42,493 bases of DNA, taken from contig NZ_PQIA01000082.1 in the NCBI RefSeq assembly GCF_003385235.1, positions 1-42,493 of the forward strand, written 5' to 3'. The notes below the pieces were generated by a model. The model searched no databases and was not told the origin of the DNA. It worked only from the letters and a program-made list of their open reading frames with translations. The position numbers and the translations under genes were made by a program. The stretch comes from Amycolatopsis circi (GTDB lineage: Bacteria; Actinomycetota; Actinomycetes; Mycobacteriales; Pseudonocardiaceae). Below, in pieces: positions 29,508 through 38,600 of the stretch; within the stretch, counting starts at the first letter, position 1; the number at the start of each line of letters is the position of its first letter.

Positions 29508-31873
29508 CGGAACTCGGTTACGAATGCTCGCCGTGGGAGCTGCGCTGGCGCGGCCTCGACGTGGAAGCGTTGCAGCGCACCGAATCCGCCTTCGCGGTGT
29601 CGAACGGACACATCGGCCTGCGCGGCACCCTTGAGGAGGGCGAGCCGCGCGGGCTGCCGGGCACGTACCTCAACGGTTTCTACGAGCAGCACGAACTTCC
29701 CTACGCCGAAGGCGGTTACGGCTACCCGGAGGAAGGCCAGACCGTCGTCAACGTGACTGACGGGAAGATCATCCGGCTGCTGGTCGAGGACGAGCCGCTG
29801 GACATGCGCTACGGCATCGCGACCGCGCACGACCGCGTGCTCGACTTCCGCCGGGGCACGCTGCGCCGCGTCACCGAATGGTCCTCCCCCACCGGCAGGC
29901 GCGTGCGGGTGACCACCGAACGGCTGGTGTCCTTCACCCAGCGTGCGGTCGCCGCGATCCGCTACGAGGTCGAACCGCTCGACGAGGACCTGCAGCTCGT
30001 CGTGCAGTCCGACCTGCTGGCCAACGAACCGGTCGAGTCCGACACGCACGACCCGCGCGTCGCCGCCGCGCTCGACGCGCCGCTGGTCGGCGAGTTCTGC
30101 CACGCCGCGGGCTACCAGGCCGTGCTGGTGCACCAGACGCGGATGTCCGGGTTGCGCGTCGCCGCCGCGATGGACCACAAAATCGAGGTCGACGACGGCC
30201 TGCGCACGCGCATCCACGCCGAGGAAGACCTCGCCCGGCTCACCGCCGCGGTCGACGTGCCCAAGGGCGGACGGCTGCGGGTCACCAAATTCCTCGCCTA
30301 CGGCTGGTCCGCGCAACGATCCGCTCCCGCGCTGCGCGCGCAGGTCGAGGCCGCGCTCGCGGGCGCCCGCCAGACCGGCTGGAAGGGCCTTGCCGCCGAG
30401 CAACGCCAGTTCCTCGACGACTTCTGGGCCACTTCGGACATCGAGATCGACGGCGACCCGGAACTCCAGCAGGCCGTCCGGTTCGCGCTCTTCCACCTGC
30501 TGCAGGCCGGGGCTCGCGGGGAAACCCGTGCTATCGCGGGGAAAGGCCTCACCGGGCCGGGTTATGACGGGCACGCGTTCTGGGACAGCGAGACGTTCGT
30601 GCTGCCGGTGCTGACGTACACGATGCCGGACGCCGCCCGTGACGCGCTCGGCTGGCGACACTCCACAATAGACAAAGCGAAAGAGCGCGCGACCCAGCTC
30701 GGGTTACGCGGCGCGGCTTTCCCGTGGCGGTCCATCAACGGGGCCGAATGTTCCGCTTATTGGCCAGCGGGCACTGCGGCTTTCCACGTCAGCGCGGACA
30801 TCGCCGACGCCGTCGTGCGGTACGTGAACGCCTCCCAGGACACGCATTTCGAGCGCACCTGCGGCGCGGAACTGCTGCTGGAAACCGCGCGGTTGTGGGC
30901 GTCCCTCGGGCATTTCGACCACCACGGGCACTTCCGCATCGACGGCGTCACCGGGCCTGACGAGTACTCGGCGGTGGCGGACAACAACGTCTACACGAAC
31001 CTGATGGCGCGCAGGAACTTGCTCGCCGCGGCCGACGTGTGCCGGCGGCATCCGGACGTCGCCGAACAGTTCGAAGTGGACACTGCGGAGATCGATTCCT
31101 GGCGCGCCGCGGCGGATGCGATGGCGCTGCCGTACGACCAGGAACTCGGCGTGCACCCGCAGTCGGAAGGCTTCCTGCAGCACGACGAGTGGGATTTCGC
31201 CGCCACCGACGAGGATTTCTACCCGCTGCTGCTGAACTACCCGTACTTCGACCTGTACCGCAAGCAGGTCGTGAAGCAGGCCGACCTCGTGCTCGCCCTG
31301 CATCTGTGCGGCGATTCGTTCAGCCCGGAGGAAAAAGCCCGCGACTTCGCTTACTACGAAGCACGGACCGTCCGGGATTCCTCGCTGTCCGCGGGCACGC
31401 AAGCGGTTATCGCGGCGGAGGTCGGGCACCTGCAGCTGGCGTACGACTACCTCGCCGAAGCCGCGCTGACCGACCTGCACGACGTGCACAACAACGTCCG
31501 CAACGGCCTGCACATGGCGTCCCTGGCCGGTGCCTGGCAAGCGGCCGTGGCCGGATTCGGCGGGTTCCGCGACTACGGCGGCCAGCTGTCGTTCGCGCCG
31601 CGACTGCCGGACGAACTCGGCGGCCTCACCTTCCGCCTCGCCTTCCGCGAAACGCGGTTCCAGGTGTCGATCCAGCACGACGCGGCGACGTACCGGGTGC
31701 TCAACGGACCGCCGCTGGACCTGATCCACCACGGCGAGCGGTTCACGCTGGCCGAGGAGCCGGTGGAGCTGCCGATCCCGAAACTGGACCCGGGGCCCGC
31801 GCCGGTCCAGCCGATCGGGCGGGCACCGAAGCGCCGCGACGCCTCGAAGGTACGACAGTTCGACCGAAGCTGA
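29504..31873 (+). CDS. GH65 disaccharide phosphorylase (maltose/trehalose type)
   Basis: 789 residues, the usual GH65 length. The N-terminal super-sandwich domain starts with WELRWRGLDVEALQRTESAF and NGHIGLRGTLEEGEP; the (alpha/alpha)6 barrel contains FWDSETFVLPVLTYTMPDAA, GAAFPWRSINGAECSAYWPA and the catalytic acid in DGVTGPDEYSAVADNNVYTN (Glu about 487); NYPYFDLYRKQVVKQADLVL and a small C-terminal beta domain follow. It splits an alpha-glucosyl disaccharide with inorganic phosphate to glucose plus beta-glucose 1-phosphate, which the HAD enzyme converts to glucose 6-phosphate. Maltose, trehalose or kojibiose cannot be told apart by eye. GTG 29504 overlaps the HAD stop. The gene ends 1 base before a perfect 44-nt palindrome. 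Confidence 0.93.
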   Translation: MTELGYECSPWELRWRGLDVEALQRTESAFAVSNGHIGLRGTLEEGEPRGLPGTYLNGFYEQHELPYAEGGYGYPEEGQTVVNVTDGKIIRLLVEDEPLDMRYGIATAHDRVLDFRRGTLRRVTEWSSPTGRRVRVTTERLVSFTQRAVAAIRYEVEPLDEDLQLVVQSDLLANEPVESDTHDPRVAAALDAPLVGEFCHAAGYQAVLVHQTRMSGLRVAAAMDHKIEVDDGLRTRIHAEEDLARLTAAVDVPKGGRLRVTKFLAYGWSAQRSAPALRAQVEAALAGARQTGWKGLAAEQRQFLDDFWATSDIEIDGDPELQQAVRFALFHLLQAGARGETRAIAGKGLTGPGYDGHAFWDSETFVLPVLTYTMPDAARDALGWRHSTIDKAKERATQLGLRGAAFPWRSINGAECSAYWPAGTAAFHVSADIADAVVRYVNASQDTHFERTCGAELLLETARLWASLGHFDHHGHFRIDGVTGPDEYSAVADNNVYTNLMARRNLLAAADVCRRHPDVAEQFEVDTAEIDSWRAAADAMALPYDQELGVHPQSEGFLQHDEWDFAATDEDFYPLLLNYPYFDLYRKQVVKQADLVLALHLCGDSFSPEEKARDFAYYEARTVRDSSLSAGTQAVIAAEVGHLQLAYDYLAEAALTDLHDVHNNVRNGLHMASLAGAWQAAVAGFGGFRDYGGQLSFAPRLPDELGGLTFRLAFRETRFQVSIQHDAATYRVLNGPPLDLIHHGERFTLAEEPVELPIPKLDPGPAPVQPIGRAPKRRDASKVRQFDRS

Positions 31874-31874
31874 C

Positions 31875-31918
31875 TCGTGAGTGGCAATCCCGGTTCTAAC
31901 CGGGATTGCCACTCACGA
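31875..31918. repeat. 44-nt palindromic repeat, copy 2 (perfect palindrome)
   Basis: Left arm TCGTGAGTGGCAATCCCGGT, centre TCTA, right arm the exact reverse complement. It starts one base after the GH65 stop, and the TGA of the converging small acidic protein (31913-31915, minus strand) is in its right arm. Likely bidirectional terminator. Confidence 0.85.
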
Positions 31919-32116
31919 CGGCGTTTCCTCCGTACCCGGCACCCGAGGCACCTCATCCGTCCGAGAAGGGCTCAGATCCGGCCCCGGTGCGTTGGCCACC
32001 TCGCCGGGCAGCTCGTCCGAGTCCGGCAGTTCGCGTTTCCGGCGCGCGGGGAACGGCAAGTCCTCGTCGTCGTCCTCGGACCGGTCGCGGGGACGGAATT
32101 CGCTGCGCTGGGTCAT
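31913..32116 (-). CDS. small acidic hydrophilic protein, unknown function
   Basis: 67 residues from ATG 32116. Very hydrophilic and Pro/Asp/Glu/Arg-rich (RSEFRPRDRSEDDDEDLPFP, RRKRELPDSDELPGEV), with no hydrophobic core, so it is probably disordered. It has no motif I recognise. It lies 41 bases downstream of the Ppx/GppA gene on the same strand and could be the last gene of that transcript. Its stop codon is inside the 44-nt palindrome. The regular charge pattern and position favour a real gene but chance cannot be excluded. Confidence 0.5.
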   Translation of the reverse strand: MTQRSEFRPRDRSEDDDEDLPFPARRKRELPDSDELPGEVANAPGPDLSPSRTDEVPRVPGTEETPS

Positions 32117-32157
32117 GGTTCCGGGATACCCGGTTTATCGCCCTCGCACCAGGGAGT

Positions 32158-33213
32158 TCACGCGGCCGGACGCGAACGTTGCTTACCGGTCGCGTCCGTG
32201 AGCTGGTCCAACAACGTCAGCAGCAGCCCGTCTCGCGTCGACCACGGGCAGATCGTCAGCTTCCCGCCCGCGACCGTCAGCAGGGCTTCCGCGACGACCG
32301 CGCCGCCGAGTGCCTGCTGCGCCCGCTGGCGCGAAATCCCCGGCAGCTGCGCTCGCCGCGCGAACGGCATCGCTGACAGCCGCGGGATCCACGCGCGCAC
32401 GTCGTCCAGGTGCAGCTCGCGGGCCTTGCCCGGGCGGTCGCCCGCCAATCGGGCCAGTTGCCGCAGCACCTTCGAGCAGCCGACCACCCGGTGTTCGGCC
32501 AGCTCGTCCTTCACGTCGCCCAGGGCGGCGGAGACTTCCTCCAGCACGTGGTCACGCAGCGCACGCACGTGCTTGCTGCGCACCGGCGGCTCGGCGGGCA
32601 GCCAGTCGCGCGTGACCGACCGGGCACCCAGAGGCAGCGACCGCGCGAAAGTGGCCTGTTCGCCGGCTCCGGCGGACAGCTCGACCGTGCCGCCGCCGAT
32701 GTCGAGCGCCAGCAGCGGGCCGCCGGACGCGCCGTACCAGCGGCGCGCGCCGACGTAGGTCAGCTCCGCCTCCCGACGGCCGGACAGGAAGCGCAGTTCG
32801 ACGCCGGTTTCGCGGGCGACCTCGCGGACCGCTTCGCGGGAGTTGACCGCGTCCCGGATTGAGGACGTGGCCAGCGGGAACACGTCCTTGACGCCGTGCT
32901 CGCGAGCGAATTCCATCCCGCGGGAAACGGCCTTCGCGATCGCCGCGATGCCGCACTCGCTGAGCCGTCCGTCGGCGTCGAGTTCGCGGTCGAGCCGCAG
33001 CCGGGTCTGGTGCGTCAACGCCGGGTCGAGCGGGGATCCGCCGGGTTCGAGCACGACAAGCCGGGCACTGAACGATCCGACGTCCAGCACCGCGGCGGCG
33101 GATCCTTCGATTCTGCGCACAGCCCGGTCTACCTCGCTTTCGCCCCGCCCGGATTCCCCGTTGAACCCGTTCTTACTCCCGAATTCGCGCCCCGCGCGGG
33201 GAGTTGACGGCAT
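32158..33213 (-). CDS. Ppx/GppA family phosphatase
   Basis: 351 residues from ATG 33213; a GTG at 33120, directly before RRIEGSAAAVLDVGS, would give 320 residues and fits the family better, since the first 31 residues are unconserved and charged. ASKHA-fold motifs: AAVLDVGSFSARLVVLEPGG (phosphate 1 loop), FPLATSSIRDAVNSREAVRE, LSGRREAELTYVGAR, and LLALDIGGGTVELSAG (phosphate 2 loop). Ppx/GppA enzymes degrade polyphosphate or pppGpp exopolytically. Actinobacteria usually carry two paralogues of this size; which activity this one has is not readable. Confidence 0.9.
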   Translation of the reverse strand: MPSTPRAGREFGSKNGFNGESGRGESEVDRAVRRIEGSAAAVLDVGSFSARLVVLEPGGSPLDPALTHQTRLRLDRELDADGRLSECGIAAIAKAVSRGMEFAREHGVKDVFPLATSSIRDAVNSREAVREVARETGVELRFLSGRREAELTYVGARRWYGASGGPLLALDIGGGTVELSAGAGEQATFARSLPLGARSVTRDWLPAEPPVRSKHVRALRDHVLEEVSAALGDVKDELAEHRVVGCSKVLRQLARLAGDRPGKARELHLDDVRAWIPRLSAMPFARRAQLPGISRQRAQQALGGAVVAEALLTVAGGKLTICPWSTRDGLLLTLLDQLTDATGKQRSRPAA

Positions 33214-33278
33214 TTCGACGGCGGCATCGACCCAAAGTGCGGTTTTTTCACACCCCAGTGGCCCGCATCATACCGGAC

Positions 33279-34319
33279 CTATCCGAGCAGCTCCTTCAGC
33301 TTGGCGACGGCGGCCACTCGCGCCTCGCGTCCGGGCTGCAGCGGGTTGACCGCCAGGGTCGTCGCCCCTGCCTCCTTGAACGCCGCCAGCCGCTCCTTCA
33401 CGTACCCCGCCGGACCGACCAGCGACGTCGCGCGCAGCAGCTCCGTCGGGACCGCCGCGGCGGCTTCTTCCTTCTTGCCGTCGAGGTACAGGTCCTGGAT
33501 CTTCTTCGCCTCGGCCTCGTAGCCGTAGTTGCAGGCCAGCGTGTTGTAGAAGTTCTTGCCGCGCGCGCCCATCCCGCCGATGTACAGCGCGAACACCGGG
33601 CGCACCCAGTCGAGCAAGTGGTCGACGTCGTCGCCGATGGCCAGCGGCGGCGCGGCGAACACGTCCAGCTCGCCCAGTTCCGGGTCGCGCTTGGCCTTGC
33701 CCTCGGCCAGCGAGGCGCCCCAGACGTCGGCGGCCTTCTCCGGGTGGAAGAAGATCGGCTGCCAGCCCTCGGCGACCTCGGCGGCGAGCGCGACGTTCTT
33801 CGGCCCGAGCGCGGCGAGCACGACCGGGATCCGCTCGCGCACCGGGTGGTTGATCAGCTTGAGCGGCTTGCCGAGGCCGGTTCCCTGGTCCGCGGGCAGC
33901 GGGATCGTGTAGTGCTTGCCGTCGTGCACGACGCGCTCGCGCTTCCACACCTGGCGGCAGATCTCGATGATCTCGCGGGTGCGGCCGATCGGCGCGTCGT
34001 ACTTCACGCCGTGGAAACCCTCGATGACCTGCGGGCCGGACGCGCCGAGACCGAGGGTGAAGCGGCCGTCGGACACGAAGTCCAGCCCGGCCGCGGTCAT
34101 CGCGGTGAGGCTCGGGGTGCGGGTGTAGATCTGGAAGATGCCCGACATCAGCCCGACGCGCTCGGTCTTCGCGGCGAGATAACCGAGCTGGCTCACCGCG
34201 TCGAAGCTGTAGGCCTCGGGGACGAACACGATGTCGAGCCCGACGCGTTCCAGCTCCACGATGTCCGCGACGCTTTCGGCGAACCCGCCCGAGTAGCTGA
34301 CGCCGGTGCCGATCCTCAT
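33279..34319 (-). CDS. LLM class F420-dependent oxidoreductase
   Basis: 346 residues. ATG 34319 is preceded by GAGGGA at good distance; the frame's upstream ATG at 34367 lies over a probable -10 element. Luciferase-like TIM barrel features: MRIGTGVSYSGGFAESVADI, IVFVPEAYSFDAVSQLGYLA, RVGLMSGIFQIYTRTPSLTA, GRFTLGLGASGPQVIEGFHG and VLAALGPKNVALAAEVAEGW. These are the coenzyme F420-binding type found abundantly in actinobacteria, oxidising or reducing alcohols, imines or unknown substrates. It lies between the Ppx gene (65-base gap) and the fumarylacetoacetase gene (84-base gap) on the same strand; the gap upstream contains a possible promoter with a dyad, so it may have its own control. Confidence 0.92.
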   Translation of the reverse strand: MRIGTGVSYSGGFAESVADIVELERVGLDIVFVPEAYSFDAVSQLGYLAAKTERVGLMSGIFQIYTRTPSLTAMTAAGLDFVSDGRFTLGLGASGPQVIEGFHGVKYDAPIGRTREIIEICRQVWKRERVVHDGKHYTIPLPADQGTGLGKPLKLINHPVRERIPVVLAALGPKNVALAAEVAEGWQPIFFHPEKAADVWGASLAEGKAKRDPELGELDVFAAPPLAIGDDVDHLLDWVRPVFALYIGGMGARGKNFYNTLACNYGYEAEAKKIQDLYLDGKKEEAAAAVPTELLRATSLVGPAGYVKERLAAFKEAGATTLAVNPLQPGREARVAAVAKLKELLG

Positions 34320-34348
34320 CGATCCCTCATTCCCGTGCCGGTCGACTG

Positions 34349-34371
34349 TGACTAAGCGTTTGCTCATTATG
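34349..34371 (-). promoter_or_regulatory. candidate -10 and operator upstream of the LLM oxidoreductase
   Basis: Reading leftward, CATAAT (34371-34366) resembles a -10, followed at once by an imperfect dyad TGAGCAAACGCTTAGTCA (34366-34349; 12 of 18 positions symmetric). AGCAAnCGCTT is a frequent core of TetR-type operators in actinobacteria. No good -35 is visible. Confidence 0.35.
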
Positions 34372-34403
34372 CGGCCGCTCGGGTGACGGCGCTACGGCGT
34401 GGG

Positions 34404-35609
34404 TCACACCACAGCGGGCGCCACCGTCCCGCGCACCTCGCCGAACCCGATCCGGGCGCCGGCCGGACCTGGCGCGGAGGCGCTGATGACGACCTCGTCG
34501 CCGTCCTCCAGGAACTTCCGCGTCTCGCCGCTGTCCCCGAGCGCGAGCGGTTCGCGACCGCCCCAGCTCAGCTCCAGCAGCGAGCCGCGCTGGTCCTTGG
34601 CCGGGCCGGTGACCGTGCCGGACGCGTACAGGTCGCCGGTGCGCAGGCTCGCGCCGTTCACCGTGAGGTGCGCGAGCTGTTGCGCGGCCGTCCAGTACTG
34701 CGTGGCGAACGGCGGGCTGGACACGAGGTGGCCGTTGATCCGGATTTCCAGCGCCAGATCGAGACTCCACGATTCGGCCGCGCGCAGATACTCGAACGGC
34801 TCCGGATCCTGCGCGGGCTGCGGCACCCGAGCGTGCTCCAGTGCGGCGAGCGGAACCAGCCAGGGTGACATCGACGTCGCGAACGATTTGCCGAGAAACG
34901 GCCCGAGCGGCTGCATTTCCCAGCCTTGCAGGTCGCGCGCCGACCAGTCGTTGACCAGGCAGACACCGAACACGTGCCGGGGGAACTCGTCGACCGGCAC
35001 CGGAGCGCCCAGTTCGGTCCCCACGCCGACGACGAAGCCGACCTCGGCCTCGAAGTCGAGCAGTCTGGAACTCCCGAACGACGGTTCGGTCGCCTGGCGC
35101 GGTTTCCGTTGCCCCGCCGGGCGAATCACCGGAGTGCCGGACGCGACGACCGTGCCCGCCCGGCCGTGGTAGCCGATCGGCAGGTGTTTCCAGTTGGGCG
35201 GCACCAGATCGTCGCCGCCGCTGAAGACCCGGCTGGCGTTGAGCGCGTGCTGCTCGCTGGAGTAGAAGTCGACGTAGTCCGCGACCTCCACCGGCAGATG
35301 GCTCGTGATTTCGTTGCGGGGCACCAGATGCGGCCGGATCCGGTCGGCGTGGCGCGGTTCGCTGAGCCATTCGCGGACCCGCGCCCGCACGTCGGCCCAG
35401 GTCTCCGGACCGGCGGCGAGCAACGGGTTCAGCACGCCCGCGCCGAGCAGGCGGCCGAAGGACTCCTCCTCGGCCGCCGCGCTCAGGTCGAGCACCTGGT
35501 CTCCGACCGCGACGCCCGCCCGACGGGTCCGCTCGCCGTGCGAGAAGACGCCGTAGGGCAGGTTGTCGAGGCCGAAGAGGGTGTCGGCCGGAAGGTCGAG
35601 CCAGGTCAC
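34404..35609 (-). CDS. fahA: fumarylacetoacetase
   Basis: 401 residues, the expected length. An N-terminal SH3-like domain (about 1-115; ADTLFGLDNLPYGVFSHGER) leads to the FAH catalytic domain with the metal-binding acids in VADYVDFYSSEQHALNASRV (Asp about 121), LLDFEAEVGFVVG (two Glu) and NDWSARDLQGWEMQPLGPFL (Asp), plus SPWLVPLAALE and YASGTVTGPAKDQRGSLLEL. It hydrolyses fumarylacetoacetate to fumarate and acetoacetate, the last step of tyrosine/homogentisate breakdown. GTG 35609 overlaps the stop of the DUF885 gene (GTGA) and has GGAGGTCTCC just upstream, so translation is coupled. No homogentisate dioxygenase gene is nearby, so the rest of the pathway must be elsewhere. Confidence 0.95.
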   Translation of the reverse strand: MTWLDLPADTLFGLDNLPYGVFSHGERTRRAGVAVGDQVLDLSAAAEEESFGRLLGAGVLNPLLAAGPETWADVRARVREWLSEPRHADRIRPHLVPRNEITSHLPVEVADYVDFYSSEQHALNASRVFSGGDDLVPPNWKHLPIGYHGRAGTVVASGTPVIRPAGQRKPRQATEPSFGSSRLLDFEAEVGFVVGVGTELGAPVPVDEFPRHVFGVCLVNDWSARDLQGWEMQPLGPFLGKSFATSMSPWLVPLAALEHARVPQPAQDPEPFEYLRAAESWSLDLALEIRINGHLVSSPPFATQYWTAAQQLAHLTVNGASLRTGDLYASGTVTGPAKDQRGSLLELSWGGREPLALGDSGETRKFLEDGDEVVISASAPGPAGARIGFGEVRGTVAPAVV

Positions 35610-38600
35610 GCGGAGACCTCCGCGATCCACGCGCCGACGACGGTGTCCAAAGCGGACAGCGGGAGGATTCCGTTGCCCAGGATGACGTCGTGGAACGCGC
35701 GGATGTCGAACCGGTCGCCGAGCGCCTTTTCGGCCTCGGCGCGGACGCGCTGGATTTCCAGCCGTCCCACCATGTAGCTCAGCGCCTGGCCCGGATTCGC
35801 GACGTACCGGTCGATCTCGGCCTCGATCTCCATCTTCGCCATCGGCGTGTTCTCGACGAGGTAGTCGACCGCCTGCTGGCGGCTCCAGCCCAGCGCGTGC
35901 AGCCCGGTGTCGACCACGAGCCGTCCGGCTCGCATCGAGTCCTGCGCGAGCATGCCGAAGCGGGCAACGTCGTCGGAGTACAGGCCCATCTCGTCGGCGA
36001 GACGCTCCGCGTACAGGCCCCAGCCCTCGATGTAGGCGTTGAACGGCGCGATCCGGCGCAGCAGCGGCAGATCGGTGAGTTCCTGCGCGAACGTGAGCTG
36101 GAAGTGGTGGCCCGGAACGGCTTCGTGGAACGCGATCCCCTCGCTGGTGAAGCGCGGCCGCGAATTCGCCTCGTAGGTGTTCGCGTAGTACGTGCCGGGG
36201 CGGGAACCGTCGAACGCGGCCTGCAGGTAGTAGGCGATGGTGCCGCTCGCCGCGTCCGCCTCCGGGACCGGCTCGACCGCGCACTTCGCGTCCGGCACCC
36301 GGGAGAACCATTGCGGGGCAACAGCTTCCGCCCGGACGACGGCCGCCCGAGCGCCTTCCAGCAGTTCCTCGCCGTCGCGCCAGCGCAGCTCCGGGTCGTT
36401 GCGGAGGCGGTCGAAGATCTCCGCCAGTTCCTCGGTGCCGAACACGCGGGCGCCCAGTTCGCGGTACTCCTCGGCCAGCTTTTCGCCCATCCGCAGCCCG
36501 GTGTCGTGCAGTTCCTGCGCGGTGCGGTCGGTGGTGGTGTGCACGCGGATCAGGCCCTGGTACTTCTCCAGCCCGCCCGGCAGGTGGCTGATGCCCGGCT
36601 GGCTGTCCGTCTTCGAAACCGGCAGCACCTCCTCGGCGAGGAAGTCGCGGTAGCGCCGGTACGCGGGCCGCACGACCTCGGCGAGCAGCCGGTCGCACTC
36701 CGCCGCGAAGCCCTCGACCTCGACCGTCGGCGTGACGCGGAACGGGTCGCCCTCCTCGTTCGCGAGGTACCGCTCGACGTATTCGATTCCGATGCGCACC
36801 AGGAAGTCCGGCGGCGCGAACCCGTCCGCGACGGTCGCCCGCTGCGCCTCGATCACGCCGTCGAGGTAGCCGCCGATCGCCGCCAGCCTGCTGAGGTAGT
36901 CGTGGGCCCGGCTCGCGTCGTCCGGGGTCAGCGCGGGGAGGATCGTCATCAGGTTCAGCGCGGGCGAGCTGAAACCGTCGCTCACCGCGAAGCCGGACAG
37001 CCGCGAGTCGATCGCGTCGATCGCGCCGCGGGCGTGCGTGCGCACCACTTCGCGGGTGATGACCTCGGACGCGGTCAGCCCGGCCGGGTCGATCGCGTCG
37101 GCGCGCTCGGCGATCGCGGCATACTTGGCCCGGTCGCGCTCGGCCGCGGCGAGACTCGGGTCGGCGAGCTTCGTGTGGTCGCCCGGGAGGCCGAGGACGG
37201 TGCGCTCCAGCGGTTCCCGCTCGAAGGACAGCTCGACCAGTTCGTCGGCCAGGCCCAGGACGGTGTCGCCGTGGCCAGCCACCCACTCGGTGACCACGGC
37301 GTCCAGCACCGACAGCGGCAGGGAGCCGCCGGAGAGGATCGTGTCGTGGAACGCCTTGATGTCGAAGCGGCTGCCGAGCCGCTGCTCGGCCTGCTTGCGC
37401 AGCCGCTCGATTTCCAGCCGCCCCACCAGGTACGCGAGCGCCTGGCCCGGGTAGCCGAGGTACCGGTCGACCTCGGCCTCGATCTCGACCCGCGCCATCG
37501 GCGTGTGCTCCACCAGGTAGTCGACCGCCTGCTGGCGGCTCCAGCCCAGCGCGTGCAGGCCGGTGTCGACGACCAGCCGCCCGGCCCGCATCGACTCCAT
37601 CGTCAGCATGCCGAGCAGCGACACGTCCTCGGAGTACAGGCCCATCTCGTCGGCGAGGCGCTCGGTGTAGAGGCCCCAGCCTTCGGCGTACGCGGTGAAG
37701 TTGCCGATGCGGCGCAGCAGCGGCAGGTCGGAGAGGCCGAGCGCGGTGCTGAGCTGGAAGTGGTGGCCGGGGATCGCCTCGTGGAACGCGATGACTTCGG
37801 CGGTGTGCCGGAACCGCTCGGTGGCCTGGTGAGTGTTGGCGAAGTAGACGCCCGGGCGGGACCCGTCGGCGGCGGGCGGCATGTAGTACGCCGGGGGCGC
37901 GCCGGGCGCGGAATCCTCCGGCACCGCCTCGACGGTCCACGGGTGCTGCGGGATGCGGCCGAACCAGTTCGGCGCCTCGGCCTCGGCACGGGAAATCGCT
38001 GTGCGGGCGGTTTCGAGGAGGTCTTCGGCGCTCGTCCAGCGGAGCTTCGGGTCGGTGCGCAGGCGCTCGAAGATCTCCGGCAGCTCACGGGTGCCGAACA
38101 CGCGCTCGCCGAGGGCCTGGTACTGCTCGACCTGGCCGGCGATCACCGCGAGGCCGGTGTCGTGCAGCTCCTGCGGGGTGCGGTTGCTGGTGGTGTGGGT
38201 GCGGGCGAGCCGGGCGTAGATCTCGTCGCCGCCGGGGAGCCAGGAGACGCCGGCCTTGTCGTCCGGGCGGCCGTGCGGGAGGACCTCGGCCTCGAGGAAG
38301 TCGCGGTACTCGCGGAAGCCGGGCCGGGCGACGTCGTTGAGGATCTGCTCGCGGCGGGCGGCGAACTCGTCGTCCGGGGCGGGCTGGCGCAGCAGCGGGT
38401 CGTTCTCGGGCTCGGCGAGGTAGCGGTCGAGGTGTGCGATCGCGGCCTTGACCAGGCGTTCGATCGGCAGGAGCCCGGCGGCGATCCCGTCGCGGTGCCG
38501 TTGCGCGACGGCGCGGAGATACTCGGGGATCTCGGCGAGCCGCCCGAGATGCGCCTCGGCGGTTTCCGCGGTGACCGTGACCATCGGCAGCGCGGACAGG

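Noticed and set aside
35610..37940. Upstream extension of the fumarylacetoacetase frame to 1178 codons
   Set aside because: It is a shadow frame of the second DUF885 half; GTG 35609 with GGAGGTCTCC gives the full fumarylacetoacetase domain.
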